Below, one piece after another: positions 1 through 5,124 of a stretch of DNA of 5,124 nucleotides. The notes under the pieces are model-generated. The model was not told where the DNA came from. It saw nothing but the letters and a program-made list of their open reading frames with translations, and did no database searches. Positions within the stretch are counted from its first letter, which is position 1; the number at the start of each line of letters is the position of its first letter. The stretch covers positions 1 through 5,124 of the forward strand of contig JADGRN010000123.1 of the NCBI GenBank assembly GCA_017880825.1, given 5' to 3'. Both the position numbers and the translations under genes were made by a program. This DNA comes from Methylophilaceae bacterium (lineage in GTDB: Bacteria; Pseudomonadota; Gammaproteobacteria; Burkholderiales; Methylophilaceae).

Positions 1-244
1 CGTAAGAGGCAGATTTTAGTGGTCCGCCCTGCCCGCACCAAACTCCCAAACCGATGACCAGGCAGGCAAACGCGATGCTGCCACACAACGCAAGCCGGGG
101 CAGCCAGACCCTTCGGACAGTCCATTCCACGGGGGCTGGCCGTAACTTTGCACGCACGCGCTGCGGAAAGGCTTCCCAATAATCTTCCCCCCGCGTCGGC
201 ACACGCGCGTTTCGCAATTTCGATTCCAAATCAAAGTCGTTCAT
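1..244 (-). CDS. Uncharacterised single-pass membrane protein encoded after an ECF sigma factor (partial, C-terminus off left edge)
   Basis: The frame starts at an ATG at 244-242 and stays open to the window edge, giving 81 residues. It begins MNDFDLESKL, continues with a charged segment containing DYWEAFPQRV (about residues 21-30), and has one hydrophobic stretch at about residues 48-69 (LPRLALCGSIAFACLVIGL) that should be a membrane helix. The N-terminus is therefore probably cytoplasmic, with the unseen remainder across the membrane. The ATG overlaps the stop of the upstream sigma-factor gene as ATGA (244-241), and no strong Shine-Dalgarno sequence precedes it, so translation is probably coupled to the sigma gene. 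Membrane proteins cotranscribed with ECF sigma factors are often anti-sigma factors, but I see no zinc-binding anti-sigma motif (HxxxCxxC) in the visible part, so that role is inference only. The ATGA choice of start is well supported; the function is unknown. Confidence 0.75.
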   Translation of the reverse strand, partial: MNDFDLESKLRNARVPTRGEDYWEAFPQRVRAKLRPAPVEWTVRRVWLPRLALCGSIAFACLVIGLGVWCGQGGPLKSASY

Positions 245-408
245 CGTCCGTCTGCGGCGGCCAGCCAGCGTTTTAATTTTCTCCGGGCGGCGAACACACG
301 CCATGACAAAGTGGTTTCGGAACAACACAAGGCCTGCGCCGCCTCTGCGTGATTAAAACCGTCGTAAACCGTCAACACAATCGCCGCGCGCTGCCTGGCT
401 GGCAGCAG
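241..408 (-). CDS. ECF-type sigma-70 factor, C-terminal fragment (region 4); 5' part missing at the breakpoint
   Basis: About 55 codons end at the TGA at 243-241. They read as sigma region 4, the helix-turn-helix that contacts the -35 promoter element: LLPARQRAAIVLTVYDGFN, then HAEAAQALCCSETTLSWRVF, then the basic tail AARRKLKRWL. The LPxRQR...DGxxHxEAAxxLxCSExTxSWRxFxARxKL pattern is typical of ECF sigma factors, and its wording recalls verrucomicrobial examples (memory, not a search). The reading frame stays open upstream to 816, but those codons are only the antisense of the lapD-like gene and show no sigma character. Region 2 and the start codon are absent, so the gene is broken at about 397-408. 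It overlaps the next gene by four bases, indicating an operon. If the break is an assembly error, the gene is intact in its real genome; if it is real, this is a pseudogene. Confidence 0.85.
   Translation of the reverse strand: MLPARQRAAIVLTVYDGFNHAEAAQALCCSETTLSWRVFAARRKLKRWLAAADGR
397..408. other. Breakpoint joining two unrelated gene interiors (probable chimera or rearrangement junction)
   Basis: The twelve bases GGCTGGCAGCAG fit both flanking genes. On the plus strand they encode the conserved GWQQ of the LapD periplasmic domain, and on the minus strand the LLPA of sigma region 4. Left of here only the sigma frame looks like a real protein; right of here only the LapD frame does. Both genes lose their N-terminal halves at this point in a head-to-head arrangement. 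A small inverted repeat, GCTGCC (390-395) and GGCAGC (401-406) around a five-base loop, lies on the junction. Shared microhomology and a hairpin fit template switching or a misassembly. A genuine deletion between two divergent genes would look the same. Confidence 0.75.
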
Positions 409-1980
409 GCGGGTAAGGTGCGAGTGACAGCAAACCCGGGATATGCCTATGCCGCACTGTGGTCGAACTCTGTGCAGTCGTTCTGGTGGTTCCTCGGTGC
501 TTCCACGCTGACTTTCCTGCTCGGTCTGGTGGCACTGCACTTTATCCTGCGCCCACTGCGCGATGTGGAAATGCAGGCCAGGGCCATTTGCGACCGTGAA
601 TATCCGGTGCAGAAAAAGCTGCCATGGACGCTGGAACTGCGTAGCGTAGTGCTGGCCATGAATCGCATGACCACCAAAGTCAAAGAGATGTTTGATGAGC
701 AGACTGTGGCAATCGAGCGCCTGCGCTCGGAAAACTATCGCGATGCGCTGACCGGACTGGCAAACCGCCGTTATTTTGAAATGAACCTCAAGCAGTTGGT
801 GGAAACCGGCAAGCATGGGGCCGTTCTGCTGTTTGAATTGAAGGACTTCAAGCTATACAACGACGCACGTGGCTATCAGGCCGGTGATGACCTGCTGCGC
901 AATACCGGCGAGTTTCTTGAGGCTATCTGCAAGGCCCAGCCCGGCCTGGAATATTTCACCGTGCATCTGGCTGGGGCGAATTTTGCTGTGGTGCTGGCCA
1001 ACGCCAGCGAGCAGGAAGCGCTGGAACTGGGCAACAAGCTGGCACAGGCGCTGCCGAGATTCAGGGAGCGCGGGCTGGTGGATAACGAGGAAGTGGGCCA
1101 CATCGGCATTGCGCTTTACAGCGGCCAATCTTATGGAGAACTGCTTTCTGCGGCCGACATGGCATTGCGTGCTGCCCAGCAGCAGGGGCCCAATGCGGTG
1201 CATCTGTTCGACCCGGGCAAGTCAGCCAGCAGTTCCGTGAATTCTGCCACGCGCTGGGGCGAAATACTGCGTGAAGCCTTGCACAGCAAACGCATATCCC
1301 TGCTGTTGCAGCCCGTCAAGAGCGCTACCGACCGCGATCTTTCGACGATAATGCATTATGAATCCTTGCTGCGCCTGACCGATGAAAGGGGTGAGGTTAT
1401 TCCGGCTGTGGTCTATACCCCGATGTCCAAGCGCCTTGGCTTGGCGACAGATTTTGACCGCGTCATGATAACCGAGGTGCTGGCACGCTTGGCCAGCAAA
1501 CGCTACGGGGAAATCCCGGTGGCAGTTAATCTGTTCCCGGCCAGTTTGCAGAACAAGGACTTTATCGACTGGATGTGCGCTGAATTGGCAAAAGTGCCCG
1601 AGGCTGCGGCAAGGCTGCTGGTGGAAGTCTCCGAATATGGGGTGGTGGAGAATGTCGATGCGTTGCGCGACTTTATCAACCGGCTTCTGCAGTACGGCAC
1701 GCGTGTCGGCCTTGACCACTTTGGCCGCGGATTTTCTTCCTTCGGGTATCTGAGTACGCTCAAACTTGACTACATCAAGATAGATGGCAGCTACGTGCGC
1801 GGCATTCTGGAGAACAAGGACAACCAGTTTTTTATCGAATCCGTGATCAAGGTGGCGCACGGCCTGGACGTCAAGGTATTTGCGGTTTCGGTTGAAACCG
1901 AGGCCGAGCGGAACCTGCTGGTTGGCTTGGGGCTGGATGGATTGCAAGGTTATGGCGTAGGACGTCCGGAGGATATTTAA
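397..1980 (+). CDS. lapD: LapD-like c-di-GMP receptor, HAMP-GGDEF-EAL with degenerate catalytic motifs (5' end missing)
   Basis: LapD proteins are inner-membrane receptors that bind c-di-GMP through an inactive EAL domain and then sequester the periplasmic protease LapG, keeping a large adhesin on the cell surface. The visible part begins in the last strands of the LapD/MoxY periplasmic domain (GWQQAGKVRV, from 397). A membrane helix follows at about 481-549, HAMP at about 550-710, the GGDEF domain from DALTGLANRRYF at 742 and the EAL domain from about 1250. GGDEF has become AGANF (970-984), so diguanylate cyclase activity is not expected. EAL is ESL (1360-1368); N (1528), the ExxE pair (1624, 1633), KID (1777) and QGY (1945) are kept, but DDFG is DHFG (1714-1725) and AEGVET is AVSVET, so hydrolysis is unlikely while binding is plausible. 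An ATG at 349 lies in frame, but its first 16 codons are sigma antisense, so it is not the native start. The frame ends in GVGRPEDI at a TAA. Confidence 0.93.
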   Translation, partial: GWQQAGKVRVTANPGYAYAALWSNSVQSFWWFLGASTLTFLLGLVALHFILRPLRDVEMQARAICDREYPVQKKLPWTLELRSVVLAMNRMTTKVKEMFDEQTVAIERLRSENYRDALTGLANRRYFEMNLKQLVETGKHGAVLLFELKDFKLYNDARGYQAGDDLLRNTGEFLEAICKAQPGLEYFTVHLAGANFAVVLANASEQEALELGNKLAQALPRFRERGLVDNEEVGHIGIALYSGQSYGELLSAADMALRAAQQQGPNAVHLFDPGKSASSSVNSATRWGEILREALHSKRISLLLQPVKSATDRDLSTIMHYESLLRLTDERGEVIPAVVYTPMSKRLGLATDFDRVMITEVLARLASKRYGEIPVAVNLFPASLQNKDFIDWMCAELAKVPEAAARLLVEVSEYGVVENVDALRDFINRLLQYGTRVGLDHFGRGFSSFGYLSTLKLDYIKIDGSYVRGILENKDNQFFIESVIKVAHGLDVKVFAVSVETEAERNLLVGLGLDGLQGYGVGRPEDI

Positions 1981-2177
1981 CAGCCTGTTTAAACTGCCGC
2001 AGTTGATCTACGAGGAATTCAAAGCAGCAGCGGCAGTCTACGAGCAGGCGACCAGCGTGCTGGATGGATTGCGTGCCAAGCTTTCAACCAACCCGGCACT
2101 GGCTGCCGGGGCTGGAGCATTTTGATCTGCTGGTGAAACAGCCGCTGCGCAGCAATAATATGCTGCCGGGCGCTTGA
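1979..2177 (+). pseudogene. Coding-like tail of unknown family read in two successive frames; probable frameshifted C-terminal extension or gene remnant
   Basis: Directly after the lapD stop, the second plus-strand frame (1979-2110) reads like protein for 44 codons (NSLFKLPQLIYEEF, then ATSVLDGLRAKLSTNPALAAG), with codon use like the neighbours. It meets a stop at 2123-2125. The third frame continues the same character from 2112 (LEHFDLLVKQPLRSNNMLPGA) to a TGA at 2175-2177. There is no ATG in the first part and no ribosome binding site. Removing one T from the TTT at 1976-1978 and one G from the GGGG at 2108-2111 would join everything to lapD as a continuous extension of about 65 residues. 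This may be two homopolymer sequencing errors, a decayed lapD tail, or the remnant of a separate gene. I do not recognise the family; it looks helical and rich in Ala and Leu. Confidence 0.5.
2092..2110. repeat. Perfect 7-bp inverted repeat with 5-base loop
   Basis: CCCGGCA (2092-2098) and TGCCGGG (2104-2110) can pair around the loop CTGGC. The next T-run (2120-2123) comes nine bases later, so this is not a classical intrinsic terminator. It lies inside the coding-like tail and ends in the G-run where the second frame change occurs. A strong GC hairpin beside a homopolymer is a plausible place for a sequencing or replication slip. Confidence 0.5.
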
Positions 2178-2187
2178 ATCAGCGCTC
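2168..2187. terminator. Possible hairpin between converging genes, both stop codons in its loop region
   Basis: GGGCGCT (2168-2174) and AGCGCTC (2181-2187) can form a seven-pair stem with one G-T wobble around a six-base loop. The TGA of the plus-strand tail (2175-2177) and the lapC stop (2181-2179, minus) lie in or next to the loop. The position between converging transcription units suits a bidirectional terminator, but neither side has a run of T, so termination activity is a weak inference. Confidence 0.25.
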
Positions 2188-3573
2188 GCGCAGGGCTTCG
2201 TACTTGGCTTTCATCACTGGCTTGAGCAGGTAGTTCAGCACGGTTTTCTTGCCGGTGCGGATGTGCACGGTGGCCAGCATGCCGGGAATAATCGGCAGAT
2301 TTTTCCCTTTGTGGACCAAGGTATTGTTTTTGGTACGAACCTGCACCAGGTAGTAGCTTTCGCTTTTACCATTTTTTTCTTCCGTAATCGTATCCGCGCT
2401 GATGTTTTCCACCGTTGCTTCCATGCCGCCATAGATGGAAAAGTCGTAGGCAGATAGCTTGACCATGGCGTCCTGGCCGGGATGCACAAAGGCCACATCG
2501 GCTGGCCTGACCTTGGTTTCGAGCAATAACGTATCTTCCAGCGGTACGATTTCCATGATTTCTATGCCCGGTTGTATGACTCCTCCGACTGTATTCGCTT
2601 TGATTTGCTTAATGATGCCGGTCATCGGGGACCGTACGGCAGTTCTCGCCAGCCGGTCTTCGGCGGCGACGCTGGTAGCACTGGTCCCGGCCAATTCGGC
2701 ATTGGCCAGATTGAGATCGTTGGCGGCATCGGAACGGAATTTTGCGTTTGCGCCAATTACTTTGGTGTTTGCTTCAGCGGTGGCTTGTTCCAGGCGCGGT
2801 AACGCTAGACGGGCAGCATCCATTTCGCCTTTGACGTCACTCGATTGCCGCTCCAGGCGCAAAATTTCCACATCCGACATCACCCCTTGTGCCGCAAGCG
2901 GGCGGCTCATTTTGAGTTCCTTGTCGATCAAGCCAAGACTTATATTCAGCTGATCCATTTTTGCTTTCTTTTCCTGAAGTTCCTGCGCGCGCTGACTGGC
3001 CTGCTGTCGCAGTACGCTGATCTCAGCATTCAGTTCGCGCTGGCGTGACTGGTAAAGCTCGGTTTCATCAGCCGCCAAGCGAGGATTGGATTTGACTAAG
3101 TTCGGCGGTAACTGAAAAGGTTTGCCGTAGGCTTCGGCACTGAGTCGGGCTACTTTTACCAGCAGCGCATCATGCTTGGCCGTGGTTTCACCCAGCGAGG
3201 AAGAAAAGCGCGTTTGATCCAGCTGCATGACGATATCGCCTTTATGTACAATATCTCCCACCTTGACCGGAATGCCGGAAATGATGCCGCCTTCCAGGTT
3301 TTGGATAATCTGAACCTGACTGGATGGAATGACTTTTCCTTCACCGACGGTGACTTCTTCAATATCGGCGAAGGTTGCCCAGACCAGAGCGACTGCAATG
3401 AAGGCGACAAAGCTTATCATGATCAATGAGCCGAGCCGTGGCGTGCCCTGGAATAATGCTGCGGTGCTGTCCGGCATCAGTTCGATGTCGGAAGCGCTCG
3501 CCGACATGGGTTTAGCTGGTTTATTCACAGCAAGTGGTAACTGATCTGGGACTGGCTTAACTTCTTGCGACAT
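2179..3573 (-). CDS. lapC: LapC-like type I secretion membrane fusion protein (HlyD family)
   Basis: This is the periplasmic adaptor of a type I secretion system; it links the inner-membrane ABC exporter to a TolC-type outer membrane channel so that a large adhesin crosses in one step. The 464 residues match the usual HlyD/LapC length. A cytoplasmic N-terminus of about 47 residues precedes one membrane helix at about 48-68. Next come the first half of the lipoyl-like domain (about 72-120, with GEGKVIPSS, QNLEGGII and GDIVHKGD), a long coiled-coil hairpin (about 126-300), the second lipoyl half (about 306-345, VRSPMTGIIKQI) and a beta-barrel part. The C-terminus carries the family signature (PGMLATVHIRTGKKTVLNYL). 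The start at 3573 is chosen over an in-frame ATG at 3642 because GGAGG lies eight bases upstream and the 3642 start would overlap lapB by 86 bases. The chosen start overlaps the lapB stop by 17 bases. The gene is complete and shows no damage. Confidence 0.95.
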   Translation of the reverse strand: MSQEVKPVPDQLPLAVNKPAKPMSASASDIELMPDSTAALFQGTPRLGSLIMISFVAFIAVALVWATFADIEEVTVGEGKVIPSSQVQIIQNLEGGIISGIPVKVGDIVHKGDIVMQLDQTRFSSSLGETTAKHDALLVKVARLSAEAYGKPFQLPPNLVKSNPRLAADETELYQSRQRELNAEISVLRQQASQRAQELQEKKAKMDQLNISLGLIDKELKMSRPLAAQGVMSDVEILRLERQSSDVKGEMDAARLALPRLEQATAEANTKVIGANAKFRSDAANDLNLANAELAGTSATSVAAEDRLARTAVRSPMTGIIKQIKANTVGGVIQPGIEIMEIVPLEDTLLLETKVRPADVAFVHPGQDAMVKLSAYDFSIYGGMEATVENISADTITEEKNGKSESYYLVQVRTKNNTLVHKGKNLPIIPGMLATVHIRTGKKTVLNYLLKPVMKAKYEALRER

Positions 3574-5124
3574 GCAGTTTGCCTCCGGAAAGAGCTTCCA
3601 ATACTTGTTCTTTGGGGCCATCGGCAATGACGCGACCGCCATCGACCACCATCAGGCGATTGACCAGCGACAACATCGAAGCGCGGTGGGTGACAAGGAT
3701 TAATGTCTTGCCTTCCAGATATTCGGCCAGCTTGGTCTTGAGATTTTCTTCAGAACGGTTGTCCAGGGAATTGCTGGGCTCATCCAGCAACAGCAAGGGG
3801 GGGTCAAGCAGCAGTGCGCGCGCGATGGCAACGGTTTGCCGCTGGCCGCCGGACAATCCCTCGCCGCGCTCTCCCACCGGCATATCGAAGCCCAACGGGT
3901 GACGGTTGGCGAATTCAGTAACACCGGCAATTTCTGCCGCATCCAGCATTGCCTGGTCATCCACATACGGTGCGCCGAAGGTAATGTTATCCCTGAGGGT
4001 ACCGTAGAACAGCATCGGATCTTGCGATACGTAGGCAATGTTCTTGCGCAGGTCGGCGGGATCGATCTGCTGCAGATCCACGCCATCCACCCATACCGAG
4101 CCAGAACTCGATTGGTATAGTCCCATTATCAGTTTTTCAATGGTGGTTTTACCTGAACCGATGCGTCCGATAATGCCCACCCGCTCACCGGCCTCGATAC
4201 GAAAGGAGATATTCTGCAAAGCCGCTACGGGCTGCGCCGGATAGCTGAAAGAGACATCCTTGAATTCGACTGCACCGCGGAAAGATGGACGCCTGACGAA
4301 ATTCTTGCCGGGTTCGCGTTCCACCGGCAGGCCCATCATGCGGTTGATGCCATCCAATGCAGCACGCGCGTGGTGATAGCGTGTAAGCAGCCCAGCCACT
4401 TGAGAAAGAGGTGCCAACGCGCGACCGGTGAGTATCGTACAGGCCACCAGGGCGCCTACGGTCATCAGCTTATCTGATATCTGATAGACCCCCACGATGA
4501 TCACGGCAACCGAGGCAAGCTGTTGCAAAAATGTGGCGGCATTGACGTTGGCCGCCGACAGCAAACGCGCCTTGAGGCTGAGCTTGCCAAGATAACCGAT
4601 GATTTGCTCCCAGCGTTGTTGCATGGGGCCTTCCGCACCGATGGCCTTGACCGTTTCCAGACCGGTCAGGCTCTCGATCAGAATGGCCTGGCGCTGGGAC
4701 GAAGCGCGGAAAGTTTCGTTAATCACCGCCGCCAACGGCCGTTGCAGCAAAAGGGAAACGATCAGGATGAGCGGCACTGCGAGCAGCGGCGGGATAACGA
4801 CTGCGCCGCCTATCCACCAGATCAGCACCAGGAAAAGAATGACAAAAGGCAAATCCACTACGGTAGTGATGGTGGCCGAGGTAATGAATTCGCGGAATGA
4901 TTCGAATTCCTGCAAATTGCTGGCAAAGGAGCCGACCGAGGCTGGACGGGCTTCCATACGGATGGCCATCACCTTTTCGAAGATAGCCGCCGACAGGATG
5001 ACGTCGACTTTCTTGCCGGCGATGTCGATAAAGTAACCGCGTAAACAACGCATAATAAAATCAAAGATATAAACGATACCTACGCCAGTTGCCAGCACCC
5101 ATAGGGTCTGAAAGGTGTTGTTGG
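3557..5124 (-). CDS. lapB: LapB-like type I secretion ABC exporter (N-terminus off right edge)
   Basis: This is an inner-membrane ABC exporter with fused membrane and ATPase domains that powers type I secretion of a large adhesin, working as a dimer with LapC. The frame is open from the right edge (first full codon at 5122) for 522 codons to the TAA at 3559-3557; a GTG at 5098 is internal, not the start. Compared with the usual length of about 720 residues, some 200 are missing, including the N-terminal C39-peptidase-like domain if present. Numbering from the GTG: transmembrane segments near 80-118 and 191-231, Walker A GRIGSGKTT at 311-319, Q-loop Q359, signature LSGGQ at 415-419, Walker B LLLLDE at 435-440 and H-loop H471. 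All ATPase motifs are intact. The run RPASVGSFASNLQEFESFR (51-69) and the N-terminal GYFIDIAGKK are typical of LapB/RTX exporters. The gene is first in the visible operon, with lapC overlapping its end. Confidence 0.95.
   Translation of the reverse strand, partial: NNTFQTLWVLATGVGIVYIFDFIMRCLRGYFIDIAGKKVDVILSAAIFEKVMAIRMEARPASVGSFASNLQEFESFREFITSATITTVVDLPFVILFLVLIWWIGGAVVIPPLLAVPLILIVSLLLQRPLAAVINETFRASSQRQAILIESLTGLETVKAIGAEGPMQQRWEQIIGYLGKLSLKARLLSAANVNAATFLQQLASVAVIIVGVYQISDKLMTVGALVACTILTGRALAPLSQVAGLLTRYHHARAALDGINRMMGLPVEREPGKNFVRRPSFRGAVEFKDVSFSYPAQPVAALQNISFRIEAGERVGIIGRIGSGKTTIEKLIMGLYQSSSGSVWVDGVDLQQIDPADLRKNIAYVSQDPMLFYGTLRDNITFGAPYVDDQAMLDAAEIAGVTEFANRHPLGFDMPVGERGEGLSGGQRQTVAIARALLLDPPLLLLDEPSNSLDNRSEENLKTKLAEYLEGKTLILVTHRASMLSLVNRLMVVDGGRVIADGPKEQVLEALSGGKLHVARS
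3584..3588 (-). promoter_or_regulatory. Shine-Dalgarno sequence for lapC inside the lapB 3' end
   Basis: The minus strand reads GGAGG followed by eight bases and the ATG at 3573-3571. This ideal site decides the lapC start. It lies within the last codons of lapB, so ribosomes finishing lapB would reach the lapC start directly, consistent with translational coupling of exporter and adaptor. Confidence 0.85.

Noticed and set aside
349..396. An ATG at 349 as the lapD start
   Set aside because: Codons 349-396 are the reverse complement of sigma region 4, and LapD normally has a long periplasmic domain before this point. The start is a product of the junction, not a native N-terminus.
241..816. 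A continuous 191-codon minus-strand frame covering the sigma fragment and beyond
   Set aside because: Only the part up to about 408 resembles a sigma factor. The rest is the exact antisense of well-conserved LapD coding sequence and has no protein-family character.
1222..1947. A 241-codon minus-strand open frame opposite the EAL domain
   Set aside because: It is antisense to conserved EAL-domain motifs, rich in His and Gln as expected of an antisense shadow, and has no recognisable domain.
3574..3642. A longer lapC starting at the in-frame ATG at 3642
   Set aside because: The ATG at 3573 has an ideal GGAGG eight bases upstream, and the longer form would lie over conserved lapB C-terminal coding sequence for 86 bases.
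4523..5036. Plus-strand open frames opposite lapB
   Set aside because: They are antisense to a gene with a complete set of ABC-transporter motifs and show no domain of their own.
5096..5098. A GTG at 5098 as the lapB start
   Set aside because: The frame stays open with LapB-like residues (NNTFQTLW) to the window edge, and the protein would lack its N-terminal region; it is an internal valine codon.
1..5124. CRISPR arrays, insertion sequences, tRNA or rRNA genes
   Set aside because: I found no regularly spaced repeats, transposase motifs, terminal inverted repeats or RNA-gene signatures.

Overview
The window carries most of a LapD/LapBC-type biofilm-adhesin secretion and control locus, joined on its left to about 400 bases that look unrelated. 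The right-hand 4.7 kb reads as a beta- or gammaproteobacterial sequence: a c-di-GMP receptor of the LapD type and a LapB/LapC type I secretion pair with the typical layout of Proteobacteria that export large RTX/Lap adhesins. A Nitrosomonadales-like source is my tentative guess, from protein similarity recalled from memory only.

Layout, left to right. (1) 1-244, minus strand: start of an uncharacterised one-helix membrane protein running off the left edge. (2) 241-408, minus strand: C-terminal part (sigma-70 region 4) of an ECF-type sigma factor, overlapping gene 1 by ATGA. The style of this pair reminds me of Verrucomicrobia/Planctomycetes, not Proteobacteria. (3) 397-408: a sharp breakpoint. 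To the left the minus strand encodes sigma factor; to the right the plus strand encodes LapD starting in mid-domain. Both genes lack their 5' parts at the same point, which suggests a metagenome assembly chimera or a deletion/rearrangement. (4) 397-1980, plus strand: LapD-like protein with the end of its periplasmic domain, a membrane helix, HAMP, degenerate GGDEF and degenerate EAL. (5) 1979-2177, plus strand: coding-like sequence without a start, readable only by changing frame twice, each time at a homopolymer. (6) 2179-3573, minus strand: LapC-like HlyD-family membrane fusion protein. (7) 3557-5124, minus strand: LapB-like ABC exporter, N-terminus beyond the right edge.

How the parts work together (family knowledge plus inference): LapB and LapC, with a TolC-type outer membrane protein not seen here, would form the type I secretion channel for a large adhesin. 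LapD would sense c-di-GMP through its inactive EAL domain and hold the periplasmic protease LapG away from the adhesin. lapB and lapC form one operon with a 17-base overlap, and lapD converges on them. No lapG, adhesin gene or lapE is visible. There is no tRNA, rRNA, CRISPR array or insertion sequence, and no stretch over 300 bases lacks coding sequence.
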